Source: Streptomyces griseoaurantiacus
Lineage (GTDB): Bacteria; Actinomycetota; Actinomycetes; Streptomycetales; Streptomycetaceae
NCBI GenBank assembly: GCA_014656015.1
Contig: BNBP01000049.1
Span: forward strand, 1 to 51,805
Reading direction: 5' to 3'
DNA length: 51,805 bases
Shown here: positions 16,871 through 24,508 of the stretch, one piece after another
Layout of the letters: each line of letters starts with the position of its first letter
Position numbering within the stretch: the stretch's first letter is position 1
Notes under the pieces: generated by a model
The model's input: only the letters and a program-made list of their open reading frames with translations
Databases searched by the model: none
What the model was told of the DNA's origin: nothing
Program-made: the position numbers and the translations under genes

Positions 16871-16930
16871 CGGTGAGCGGCGCCGCGGTGAACCGGGCTG
16901 CGGTGAGCGGGACCACGGTGAACCGGGGTG
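16871..16930. repeat. 15-bp minisatellite, 4 units, at the 5' edge of tadE
   Basis: Units at 16871, 16886, 16901 and 16916, alternating CGGTGAGCGGsrCCr and CGGTGAACCGGGsTG, followed by a partial CGGTG. The same core as the array at 15910-16044, about 850 bp away. Confidence 0.85.
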
Positions 16931-17023
16931 CGGTGTTGCGTGCGCCCCGCCCTCGTCGTCACCCTCGCCCTCGCCCTCCGTACGGGAGCCCTGCTCTCCC
17001 GTACGTCCACGCACCTCGCCCGT

Positions 17024-17359
17024 TCACATCCGGACACTGAGCGCCCGCTTCACGATGTCCTGCAGTTCCCCGGCCACCTGGCCGCTGGTCAGCACCTTGT
17101 AGAGCACGGCCGCGAGCCCCACCGCCGCGATGATGCCGACGGCGTATTCGGATGTGACCATTCCGCCGTCCCGGCGCAGCGCCACCCGCGCACGCACCCC
17201 GCACACCCCGCGCGTCCTGTGCACCAGCGCCCGCATCCACCGCCGCGACCGCGCCTGGCCTCGCGCCGGAACCTGCCCCGATCCTTGTCGCCCTTGCTGC
17301 TGGCGGTGCTGTCCTCGGCGCTGTCCTCGGTCACTGCTCTGCGCTGCTGTCCTGCTCAT
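17024..17359 (-). CDS. DUF4244 Flp-like pilin
   Basis: About 111 residues. The C-terminal 45, MVTSEYAVGIIAAVGLAAVLYKVLTSGQVAGELQ and onward, form the DUF4244 domain: a hydrophobic helix preceded by (G)MVTSEYAVG, analogous to the Flp pilin processing site with Glu at +5. The N-terminal half is long, Arg/Gln-rich and low in complexity, and would be removed if cleaved after the Gly. Start ATG 17359 (MSRTAAQSSDRG) is chosen for its position; a GTG two codons earlier is equally possible. It lies between tadC and tadE with gaps of about 160 nt on each side, as expected for a separately abundant pilin. No prepilin peptidase gene is visible nearby. Confidence 0.75.
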   Translation of the reverse strand: MSRTAAQSSDRGQRRGQHRQQQGRQGSGQVPARGQARSRRWMRALVHRTRGVCGVRARVALRRDGGMVTSEYAVGIIAAVGLAAVLYKVLTSGQVAGELQDIVKRALSVRM

Positions 17360-17534
17360 CTCGACCCCGTTCCGTCGTGCGTCTGTCTCTGTCGCTGTGT
17401 TCGTCTGTCTGTGTCGCCGTGTTCGTCGTTGCTGTGTTCCTGGTTCCGGCAGCCGTTCCGGCTGCCGCGCCTCGTCCGTCGTTTTCCGTGTGTTCGCGCC
17501 ACGCGGGTCCGCCCCTCGCGCTCCGGGCAGGGGC

Positions 17535-18383
17535 TCAGCCGGCACCGCCGCTCAGCAGTCCGCCGGCCAGTCCGATCACCACGGGCAGGACGCCGACCAC
17601 GAGGAAGGCGGGCAGGAAGAACAGCCCCAGCGGCAGGGTGATCAGGACTCCCGCCCGCCGGGCCCGTGCCGTCGCGGCGCGGCCCCGGTCCGCGCGGGCG
17701 TCCGCGGCAAGGCGTGCCACGGGTACGGCCGCCGGGGCACCCGAGTCACCGGCACGCTCCAGCAGCCGGGCCAGGGGTGCCGCGCCCGGCAGTTCCGCCA
17801 GCCTCCGCCAGGCGGCGGCCGGTTCCCCTCCCAGCCGTACCTCGGCCGCCCCGGTGGCGAGCCGTTCCCCCACGGGGCCCGTGAGCGCCTCGCCCACCGC
17901 CCGGGCCGCGGTCACCGGAGTCGCACCGGCCGCGATGCAGGCGGCCAGCAGCTCTGCCGCGAGCGGTAGTTGGCGGGCGGCGAGCGCGTCCTCGTACGCG
18001 GACCGTCCGGATCGCCCCGCCTCGGTGCCGGTGGCTCTCTCGTGCCGCACACGCCACCAGTGCAGGGCGGCTCCGGCGAGCAGTCCGAGCAGCAGGCCAC
18101 CGGCGCCCCCGACCAGGGCCCATGCTCCGCACGCCGCTCCGGCAGGGGGCAGCCAGCGTTGGGCCGCGTCCCGTGCACGGGCGCCGTGCCGTCGCCGGCC
18201 GCTCGGCCTCCGCAGCAGCACCGCGTGCAGCCGTCGGCGCAGTCGCCGTGCGCGCCGCTCCCGGGCGAGGACGCGGGCCGACCACCACAGGGCGGCTGCC
18301 ACCGCACACATCGTCCCCAGCCTGTGGACAAGCCGTGGCCCCGCCCCCATCGCCAGGAACCCGTCCAGCACCTGCCCGTTCAC
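17535..18383 (-). CDS. tadC: Type II secretion system F family protein (TadC-like)
   Basis: 282 residues. It has membrane spans near residues 20-35, 85-110 and at the C-terminus (VLITLPLGLFFLPAFLVVGVLPVVIGLAGG), with the T2SSF domain between (LAAELLAACIAAGATPVTAARAVGEAL ... RLGGEPAAAWRRLAELPGAAPLARLLERAGDSG). These inner-membrane platform proteins pair with TadB and the ATPase TadA to move pilin subunits. GTG 18383 overlaps the tadB stop (GTGA), with GAGGAGAC as ribosome site inside tadB. The N-terminus is shorter than in proteobacterial TadC, as usual in actinobacteria. Confidence 0.88.
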   Translation of the reverse strand: MNGQVLDGFLAMGAGPRLVHRLGTMCAVAAALWWSARVLARERRARRLRRRLHAVLLRRPSGRRRHGARARDAAQRWLPPAGAACGAWALVGGAGGLLLGLLAGAALHWWRVRHERATGTEAGRSGRSAYEDALAARQLPLAAELLAACIAAGATPVTAARAVGEALTGPVGERLATGAAEVRLGGEPAAAWRRLAELPGAAPLARLLERAGDSGAPAAVPVARLAADARADRGRAATARARRAGVLITLPLGLFFLPAFLVVGVLPVVIGLAGGLLSGGAG

Positions 18384-19297
18384 GTCTCCTCAGCTCCCCG
18401 GACGATCCTCAGTGCCCACCACAGCCCGGCGACCTCCAGCACCACGCCGGCGAGCAGACACATCAGCCCCGGCCCCGTGTGCAGCACCACGTGCAGCGGA
18501 TCCGCGCCCAGCGCGGTGCCCAGCAGCAGGCCGAGCACGGGCAGTCCGGCGAGCATCACCGCCGTCGAGCGGGCGCCCGCGAGCTGGGCCCGCAGATCGG
18601 CCCGCTGGTCGCGCTCCGCGCGCAGCGCGGCCTCCAGCCGGTCGAGCCCGGCGGCCAGCCCCGCGCCCCGGTCGACAGCCACCCGCCAGCAGGCGGCGAG
18701 CCCCAATAGCCCCTCCGCCCCCGGCCCGCGCGCCGCCTCGGTGAGCGCCCCGGGGACGTCACCGCCGAACCGGGCTGCCGCGAGCACCGCCGCCCTGGCT
18801 CCGCCGAGACCGCCCGAGTCCTGTGCCGCGTGCCGTAACGCCTCGCCCGGCTGCCGTCCGGCGCGGACCTCTCCGGCGAGCACCGCGCAGAGCGCGATGA
18901 CCGCCTCCCCTCGGCGTTCACGGTCCCGCTGGACCGTCCGGGCCACCCGTGCCTTCCGCAGCGCGGGAACCCCCAGGACCCCGGCCAGCAGCGGCAGTAC
19001 CGACATGCCGAGCAGCGCGAGCAGCGCGCCCACTGCCACCGACCACCACTCGGGGCCCAGCCCACGCACCCGGGCCTGTGCCTGCCGCCACCGCGCAGCG
19101 CTCCGGCCTTCGGCTCCCACCGTGCCGGCTCCGCCGCCCCCGCCACCCGATCCGCCCGAGCTGGCTGAGCTGTCTGAGCTGTCCGCGAACAGCCACCGCG
19201 CCCGTCCCGGCCCGCCGTTCCGGCCGCCGAGCAGCCAGGCGGCCGCCCCGGCGCAGGCCAGACCCGTGCCCGTACCCACCGCGCCGATCCCCGTCAT
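18380..19297 (-). CDS. tadB: Type II secretion system F family protein (TadB-like)
   Basis: 305 residues from ATG 19297 (MTGIGAVGTGTGLACAG). A first span is followed by a Ser/Gly low-complexity loop (SSDSSASSGGSGGGGGG), a second span VAVGALLALLGMSVLPLLAGVLG, the T2SSF domain (AVIALCAVLAGEVRAGRQPGEALRHAA) and two C-terminal spans. Typical inner-membrane partner of TadC. It begins 13 nt after the tadA stop and overlaps tadC by 4 nt. Paralogous to TadC, but more similar to the TadB branch in having the RAGRQPGEAL segment. Confidence 0.88.
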   Translation of the reverse strand: MTGIGAVGTGTGLACAGAAAWLLGGRNGGPGRARWLFADSSDSSASSGGSGGGGGGAGTVGAEGRSAARWRQAQARVRGLGPEWWSVAVGALLALLGMSVLPLLAGVLGVPALRKARVARTVQRDRERRGEAVIALCAVLAGEVRAGRQPGEALRHAAQDSGGLGGARAAVLAAARFGGDVPGALTEAARGPGAEGLLGLAACWRVAVDRGAGLAAGLDRLEAALRAERDQRADLRAQLAGARSTAVMLAGLPVLGLLLGTALGADPLHVVLHTGPGLMCLLAGVVLEVAGLWWALRIVRGAEET

Positions 19298-19310
19298 CGC
19301 CCCGCTCCGC

Positions 19311-20711
19311 TCATCGTCCGGCTCCCAGCGCTCGCCCGCCGCCCGCTTCCCACCCGGCGCGCGCCTCTTCTCCCGTCCTGGTCCGGGTGTCCGTCGGCGG
19401 GTCCTCGTCCCCGCCCACTGCCGCACCCGCCTGGTGAAGCAGCGCTCTCAGCCGCTGCCAGCCCTCCTCGCGCGTGAACGCGACCCTGCCCCAGCGCAGC
19501 GCGGGCACGGTGACCACCCACCCCGCCGCGTCCCTCTCCAGGACGTGCACCTCTGCGATGCGCCGCCGACCGTCACGGCCACGCACGAGGTGGAGGACGA
19601 CCGACAGTGCGGCGGCGAGCTGACTGTGCAGGGCCGCACGGTCCAGTCCGGCGGCGGTGCCGAGCGCTTCGAGTCGGGCCGGTACCTGGGCCGCCGCGTT
19701 GGCGTGAAGAGTGCCCGAGCCACCGTCGTGTCCCGTGTTCAGCGCCGCCAGCAGGGAGACGACCTCCGGGCCCCGGACCTCACCGACGACCAGCCGGTCG
19801 GGTCTCATCCGCAGCGCCTGCCGCACCAGGTCCGGCAGTCCGACCAGGCCGGCACCCTCCTGGTTGGCGGGCCTTCCCTCCAGCCGCACGACGTGGGGGT
19901 GGTCGGGCCTCAGCTCCGCGGAGTCCTCGGCGAGCACGATCCGCTCCCCCGGATCGACCAGCCCCAGCAATGCGCTGAGCAGCGTCGTCTTGCCCGAGCC
20001 GGTGCCGCCGCTGATGACGTACGACAGCCGGGCGTCGATCAGTGCCCGCAGCAGACGGTCGCCGCCCGGCGGCACCGTACCCGCCTCGACCAGCTCGCCG
20101 AGGGTGAAGGCGCGCGGCCGGACCACGCGGAGCGACAGACAGGTGGAACCGACGGCGACCGGAGGCAGGACGGCGTGCAGTCGCGTGCCGTCCGGAAGGC
20201 GGGCGTCCACCCAGGGCCGGGCATCGTCGAGGCGCCGTCCCGCCACGGCCGCGAGGCGTTGCGCGAGACGCCGTACGGCCGCCGCGTCCGGGAAGGTGAC
20301 CGGCGTCAGTACCAGGCCACCGCCGCGGTCCACCCAGACCCGGTCGGGTGCCGAGACCAGGACGTCGGTGACCGAGGGGTCGGCGAGCAGGGGTTCCAGT
20401 GGCCCGCTGCCGACGAGTTCGGAGCGCAACCGTTCGGCGGTGCCGAGGACTTCGGCGTCCCCCAGAACCCTGCCCTGTTCCCGCAGTGCCTGTGCGACGC
20501 GTGCGGGGGTCGGCTCGGCGCCGCTCTCGGCGAGCCACCGCCGCACCCCGTCCAGCAGTGCGGCGTGTCCGTCCTCGGGACAGTGCTCGTCGGAGCGTCC
20601 GACGCCCGTGCCGCCGCCGTCGCGGCCGTTCTTCCCTTCACGGCCCCCACCGCCCCCACCCCCGCGGTCGGCCCCGCCCCCACCGCGTACGCCGAGGCCG
20701 ACGCCGTTCAC
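19311..20711 (-). CDS. tadA: Tad secretion ATPase TadA/CpaF family
   Basis: 466 residues; hexameric ATPase that powers Tad pilus assembly. After a Gly-rich, unconserved N-terminus of about 40 residues comes the N-domain (SGPLEPLLADPSVTDVLVSAPDRVWVDRGG), then Walker A GGTGSGKTT (Lys241), the Asp box LAEDSAELRPDHPHVVRLE, Walker B RPDRLVVGEVRGPEV and the His-box region TGHDGGSGTLHAN. GTG 20711 overlaps the ssd stop by GTGA, so it is translationally coupled. All catalytic boxes are intact. Confidence 0.92.
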   Translation of the reverse strand: MNGVGLGVRGGGGADRGGGGGGGREGKNGRDGGGTGVGRSDEHCPEDGHAALLDGVRRWLAESGAEPTPARVAQALREQGRVLGDAEVLGTAERLRSELVGSGPLEPLLADPSVTDVLVSAPDRVWVDRGGGLVLTPVTFPDAAAVRRLAQRLAAVAGRRLDDARPWVDARLPDGTRLHAVLPPVAVGSTCLSLRVVRPRAFTLGELVEAGTVPPGGDRLLRALIDARLSYVISGGTGSGKTTLLSALLGLVDPGERIVLAEDSAELRPDHPHVVRLEGRPANQEGAGLVGLPDLVRQALRMRPDRLVVGEVRGPEVVSLLAALNTGHDGGSGTLHANAAAQVPARLEALGTAAGLDRAALHSQLAAALSVVLHLVRGRDGRRRIAEVHVLERDAAGWVVTVPALRWGRVAFTREEGWQRLRALLHQAGAAVGGDEDPPTDTRTRTGEEARAGWEAGGGRALGAGR

Positions 20712-21802
20712 GCCGCCTCCGTCCCGGCCAGGGCCCGGCTCCAGAAGGCCGAGCAGAAGCGGGCGAGCGGGCCGCGCGCAACCGCCCCGGGTGGTGTGCT
20801 CCCGTCCGGAGCGAGAAGTTCCGTCGGCACCTCGCCGGCCAGCGGGAGTCCCAGCAGCCGGGCCACCTCCCGGTCGTCCAGTCCGGGCGCGTAGGGGGCG
20901 CGCACCGCGACCCGTAGATCGCCCAGGACCATGCCGGCCGCCGAGGCCACCCGCCGGGCCGCGGCGATCGCGCGGAGCTCGGCCGGGACGACCAGGAGCC
21001 CCAGGTCGACCTGGGCGAGCACCTCGGCGGTGCCCTCGTCGACGCGGCGCGGCAGGTCGACGACCACCGTGCCGCCGCGCCGGCGGGCGGCGGCCAGGAC
21101 GGCGCGGACCGCCTCGGGCGGCACCGTCACGGCGTCGCTCCGGTCCCAGCTCAGGACCCGCAGGGCGTGCAGCGCGGGCAGGGACTCCTCCAGCGCCCCG
21201 GTGCCCACGCGACCCCGCGAGGCGGCGAAGGCGGGCCAGCGGAGGCCGTGTGCCGTCTCGCCGCCCAGCAGGACGTCCAGTCCGCCGCCCAGCGGGTCCG
21301 CGTCCACCAGGAGGGTGCGCCGGCCCTCGCGGGCGGAGGTGAGGGCGAGCGCGCAGGCCAGTGTGGAGGCGCCCGCCCCGCCTCGTCCGCCGAGCACTCC
21401 GACGGTCAGGGCGGGCCGCCCCACACCTTCGGTCACGTCGGCGATGCGGTCCACCAGCCACTGCTCGCCGTCGGGGAGGACGAGGACGTGGTCGGCCCCG
21501 ATCTCGACGGCGCGGCGCCACACCCCCGGGTCGTCCTGGTCCCTTCCGACCAGCACCACTCCCCGCCTTCGGGTGGCCCCGCGCACCCGGGGAACCGCGT
21601 CGTCCCCGACCAGCACCAGGGGTGCCGCCTCCCAGCCCGCCCGTCCCTCGGGCAGCGTCGGACGCACCTCGGGCCGGGCACCGGCAGCGGCGCACAGGCG
21701 CAGCAGGTCGTCGAGCAGCTCGGTGTCCTCGGTGACGATCAGTGGTCCGCGCTGCCGTCCCTCGGCGCGGTGCGCCCCGTCGTGCGCGATGGTTTCCGCC
21801 AC
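20708..21802 (-). CDS. ssd: Septum site-determining / CpaE-like P-loop protein (Ssd)
   Basis: 364 residues. An N-terminal receiver-like domain (PLIVTEDTELLDDLLRLCAAAG ... VEIGADHVLVLPDGEQWL) precedes a MinD/ParA-type ATPase domain starting VGVLGGRGGAGASTLACALAL. The P-loop GGRGGAGAST lacks the usual KGG and the GKT/S lysine, so ATP binding is probably altered or lost. DADPLGGGLDVLLGG and VVVDLPRRVDEG correspond to switch regions. First gene of the tad operon, analogous to CpaE, which localises Tad machines; the mycobacterial Ssd homologue affects septation. GTG 21802 has GGAG at short distance. Promoter must lie in 21803-22328. Confidence 0.87.
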   Translation of the reverse strand: MAETIAHDGAHRAEGRQRGPLIVTEDTELLDDLLRLCAAAGARPEVRPTLPEGRAGWEAAPLVLVGDDAVPRVRGATRRRGVVLVGRDQDDPGVWRRAVEIGADHVLVLPDGEQWLVDRIADVTEGVGRPALTVGVLGGRGGAGASTLACALALTSAREGRRTLLVDADPLGGGLDVLLGGETAHGLRWPAFAASRGRVGTGALEESLPALHALRVLSWDRSDAVTVPPEAVRAVLAAARRRGGTVVVDLPRRVDEGTAEVLAQVDLGLLVVPAELRAIAAARRVASAAGMVLGDLRVAVRAPYAPGLDDREVARLLGLPLAGEVPTELLAPDGSTPPGAVARGPLARFCSAFWSRALAGTEAA

Positions 21803-22328
21803 GGTCTCCAGCCCTTCGTTGTCGGGTTCTCACGGCGAACAGCCGATAGGAACCGGCCATTGCGTCCGACAAACGACAACCGGCCATGAACTCGGCCGAA
21901 CTCGCCGCGAGTGGACGCGCTGGAAACACGATGTGGCGATCCTCGAAATCGTGTGGATCTTGGTCCAAAACGGTGGACAACTCGGCGATTGTGGATATCG
22001 CCCTCACCCATATCGGTGAACGGTGTACGACTTTCGCACTGCGACATTGTGACTACCGTCGGTAAGATTGCATGCCCATGACATACAGCGGCCGCCGCGC
22101 TCGCAGGGAAGAGGCACAGACGGGACCCACAGCGAGAAAACCCACCCGGACATGCGACGACCCCCGCCGGGGGGGAGAGCGGGGGTCGTCTCCACGGCCG
22201 ACTCGGGGGGGGGGAGGAGTCGGGCCGGGTTAGCACGGTCGCGAACGATCCGTGACTTCCATGGTGTACCCGAAGCCCCTCCCAGGCAAACCAGCCGCGC
22301 CCCGCGCTAGCCCGAATGGTGGGCGCAT
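21803..22328. other. Divergent promoter region between ssd and the HAD phosphatase
   Basis: 526 bp with no convincing gene. The part nearest ssd (about 21830-22080) is relatively AT-rich and likely holds the tad promoter. On the plus strand TAAGAT at about 22062 is a possible -10. A strong hairpin sits at 22156-22190, entered separately, and a smaller GACTC...GAGTC stem lies near 22199-22219. Confidence 0.45.
22156..22190. terminator. Strong hairpin inside a divergent intergenic region
   Basis: A perfect 12-bp stem (22156-22167 with 22179-22190) and an 11-nt G-rich loop. Since both flanking genes point away from it, it does not end either of them. It could be an attenuator in the leader of the HAD gene, or the end of a short RNA initiated near 22075. 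Confidence 0.5.
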
Positions 22329-23162
22329 ATGCTCGGGTTCGTGGAAAAGCACCCTTCGCCCCGCACAGCGGCCTTCTTTGACCTGGACAAGACGGTCATT
22401 GCGAAGTCGAGCACGCTCACGTTCAGCAAGTCGTTCTACCAGGGCGGCCTCATCAACCGCAGGGCCGTCCTGCGTACCGCCTATGCCCAGTTCGTCTTCC
22501 TGGCCGGCGGCGCGGACCACGACCAGATGGAGCGCATGCGGCAGTACCTGTCCGCGCTCTGCAAGGGCTGGAACGTCCGGCAGGTGAAGGAGATCGTCGC
22601 CGAGACGCTGCACGACCTCATCGACCCGATCATCTACGACGAGGCCGCCTCCCTCATCGAGGAGCACCACACCGCCGGCCGCGACGTCGTCATCGTCTCC
22701 ACCTCCGGGGCCGAGGTGGTCGAACCCATCGGCGAACTGCTCGGCGCGGACCGGGTGGTGGCCACCCGCATGGTGGTGGGCGACGACGGCTGCTTCACCG
22801 GCGAGGTGGAGTACTACGCGTACGGCCCGACGAAGGCCGAGGCGGTCCGCGAACTGGCCGCCTCCGAGGGGTACGACCTCTCCCGCTGCTACGCGTACAG
22901 CGACTCCGCGACCGACATCCCGATGCTGGAGTCCGTGGGGCACCCGCACGCCGTCAACCCCGACCGGGCACTGCGCCGTGAGGCCGTCGCCCGCGGCTGG
23001 GCGGTGCTCGACTTCCACCGGCCGGTGCGGCTCAAGCAACGGCTGCCCGGGTTCTCCGTACCGCCGCGGCCGGCCCTCGTGGCGATGGCCGCGGTGGGAG
23101 CGGCGGCGGCCACGGCGGGACTCGTCTGGTACGCCAGCAGGAGGCGCGCGGCGACCGCCTGA
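22329..23162 (+). CDS. HAD-IB family phosphatase with C-terminal membrane anchor
   Basis: 277 residues. HAD motif I is FFDLDKTVIAKSS (nucleophile and acid/base Asp), motif II VIVSTSG, and the motif III/IV region is YAYSDSATDIPMLESVG; this is the SerB-like IB subclass. The last 30 residues hold a membrane span ALVAMAAVGAAAATAGLVWYAS followed by RRR, so the enzyme is tethered to the inner face of the membrane. The homologue in S. coelicolor is annotated as a morphological-differentiation-associated protein (SCO3558, from memory). ATG 22329 has only a weak GGTGGGC upstream; GTG five codons later is an alternative. Substrate unknown, possibly a phosphoserine-like or lipid phosphate. Confidence 0.9.
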   Translation: MLGFVEKHPSPRTAAFFDLDKTVIAKSSTLTFSKSFYQGGLINRRAVLRTAYAQFVFLAGGADHDQMERMRQYLSALCKGWNVRQVKEIVAETLHDLIDPIIYDEAASLIEEHHTAGRDVVIVSTSGAEVVEPIGELLGADRVVATRMVVGDDGCFTGEVEYYAYGPTKAEAVRELAASEGYDLSRCYAYSDSATDIPMLESVGHPHAVNPDRALRREAVARGWAVLDFHRPVRLKQRLPGFSVPPRPALVAMAAVGAAAATAGLVWYASRRRAATA

Positions 23163-23257
23163 GACGCGGCCGGCTCAGGATTCCATGATCGACGCCGGTA
23201 GCTTCCCGAGCCGCCGATCCTCACGACCGCACGCCCGTTTCACGACTGTTTGAAGGC

Positions 23258-23279
23258 AAAAGTAAAGAAGCGCGGCTTC
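23258..23279 (-). terminator. U-tract intrinsic terminator of the candidate RNA
   Basis: A 5-bp stem (23267-23271 with 23275-23279), 3-nt loop, then UUUACUUUU on the minus strand. U-tracts are unusual in this genome, which suggests a dedicated small-RNA terminator. Confidence 0.5.
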
Positions 23280-23513
23280 CACTTCCCCTCTTCCTGGTCC
23301 AGGAGTACAAAGGAGTCAACGGACCGCGAGACCGAAGGAAATCCGCGAGGATCCCCTTTCGTAACGCAGTTGGTCCCACGGACCGCGCATGGACACCGGG
23401 CACCCACGCGACGTCGACCCGTCGATTACGGGCCAGCCGCACCAGGTGACGGGCGAAGTACCCGACCTGATGGGCAACATATCGAGGACGCTTGGTAACC
23501 CGGCACCCATGCC
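23258..23513 (-). ncRNA. Candidate Ms1/6S-like regulatory RNA (scr3559 position)
   Basis: This gap between the HAD gene and the Fic-like gene has lower GC than its surroundings and no frame with Streptomyces codon bias. In S. coelicolor the RNA scr3559, described first as 6S-like and later as an Ms1 homologue binding core RNA polymerase, lies between the two orthologous genes (from memory). Here 23387-23400 can pair with 23499-23512 (6 bp, a 3x3 internal loop, 5 bp), with further helices inside such as CCCGT-cgatt-ACGGG. Strand is inferred: read on minus, GAAGC-cgc-GCTTC followed by UUUACUUUU (23279-23258) is an intrinsic terminator with a rare U-tract. The 5' end and promoter are not resolved. 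Confidence 0.5.
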
Positions 23514-23514
23514 A

Positions 23515-23541
23515 GCGGCGGTACGAATCTCGTACCGCCGC
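23515..23541. terminator. Perfect 12-bp hairpin downstream of the Fic-like gene
   Basis: GCGGCGGTACGA pairs with TCGTACCGCCGC around a 3-nt loop, 90 nt past the stop of the minus-strand Fic-like gene. It probably terminates that gene, or could end a plus-strand RNA. Just beyond it GCATGGGCT is tandemly repeated (about 23584-23609). Confidence 0.65.
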
Positions 23542-23631
23542 ACTTCTGCGCCCACGCCTGATCGCCTACCGCGCCGCCCGACTGCATGGGCTGCATGGGC
23601 TGCATGCACGAGCCGCCGAACGGCCCGGCCC

Positions 23632-24453
23632 TCAGGCCGCCCCGCGCTGGAGTGCCTCGCACACCGCCGTCGACTCCCGGGCGCCCAGTTCGACGGCCCG
23701 GCCGCAATGGGTGATCCAGGCGGCCATGCCCTCCGGGGTGCCGCTGACGTATCCCTCAAGGGCGGCCACGTATGCCGCCCGCCCCAGCTCGCCGTGGCCC
23801 GCCTCCGAGGGGCACACCGCCTTGGGGTCCAGGCCGCTGCCGACCAGAACGATGCGCTCCGCCGCACGCGCGACGACACCGTTGTACGAGCCGAACGGCC
23901 GTAGGGCCACCAGTTCGCCGTGCACCACGGCCGCGGTCACCAGGGCGGGCGCGGAACCGCCCGCGACGACCAGCTCCGAGAGACCGTCCAGACGGCCCGC
24001 AACCTCGGCGGCACCGGGAAGCGGCAGCTCCACGAGCGGTTCGTGGACCGGCTCGCCGTCCCGGCGGGGACGTCCGACCTCGTCCTCCTTGCTCGCGGCG
24101 GCCACCAGGTGCAGTCGTGCCAGCACCCGCAGGGGCGACTGCCGCCAGATGGACAGCAGTTGCCCGCCCTCCGCGGTCACCCGCAACGCCGCACCGACCG
24201 TACGGGCGTCGCCCTCGCCGAAGTCGCTGCGCCTGCGCACCTCCTCGAGCGCCCAGTCGGCGCCGGACAGCGCCGCCGAGCCACGGGCGCCGCGCAGCGC
24301 GGCCTCGGAGGTGATCTCGTTGCTGCGGCGCCGCATGATCCGGTGTCCGTAGACCCGGTCCACTGCCTTGCGCACGGACTCCACGGCCTCGGGCACGCCG
24401 GGCAACGTCGCGAGGGCGGCGAGAGGATCGGCGGTCGCACCTGTCGTACTCAT
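23632..24453 (-). CDS. Fic-like protein with degenerate active site
   Basis: 273 residues from ATG 24453. It is largely helical (AVESVRKAVDRVYGHRIMRRRSNEITSEAALRGARGSAAL) and near residue 190 has LRPFGSYNGVVARAAERIVL. That resembles the Fic motif HPFxDGNGRxxR but has lost the His, the acidic residue and the first Arg, so AMP transfer is unlikely. The homologue in S. coelicolor carries an old oxidoreductase label that the sequence does not support. It lies at the conserved position beside the Ms1/6S-like RNA. The start codon sits in the middle of a 20-bp perfect palindrome (24443-24462). Function unknown. Confidence 0.8.
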   Translation of the reverse strand: MSTTGATADPLAALATLPGVPEAVESVRKAVDRVYGHRIMRRRSNEITSEAALRGARGSAALSGADWALEEVRRRSDFGEGDARTVGAALRVTAEGGQLLSIWRQSPLRVLARLHLVAAASKEDEVGRPRRDGEPVHEPLVELPLPGAAEVAGRLDGLSELVVAGGSAPALVTAAVVHGELVALRPFGSYNGVVARAAERIVLVGSGLDPKAVCPSEAGHGELGRAAYVAALEGYVSGTPEGMAAWITHCGRAVELGARESTAVCEALQRGAA

Positions 24454-24462
24454 GAGTACGAC
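24443..24462. promoter_or_regulatory. 20-bp perfect palindrome centred on a start codon
   Basis: GTCGTACTCATGAGTACGAC is its own reverse complement and is centred on the ATG of the Fic-like gene. As DNA it could be an operator; as RNA it would hide the start codon in a stem. Confidence 0.6.
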
Positions 24463-24508
24463 CCTACGCACCCGAAGCGCCCGGACGTGCGGGAGTGGCC
24501 TTCTTCAC

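Noticed and set aside
17970..20894. A 974-codon plus-strand open frame opposite the tad genes
   Set aside because: Pro/Ser/Arg-rich shadow of tadA, tadB and tadC, which carry clear motifs.
23590..23707. Possible micro-ORF MGCMGCMHEPP on the plus strand
   Set aside because: Cys-rich start is caused by a 9-bp DNA repeat; no ribosome site and no link to a cysteine-related gene.
23389..23904. Open frame beginning MDTGHPRDVDPSITG on the plus strand
   Set aside because: Third-position GC in its first 50 codons is only about 70%, it runs into the antisense of the Fic-like gene, and the region fits a structured RNA better.
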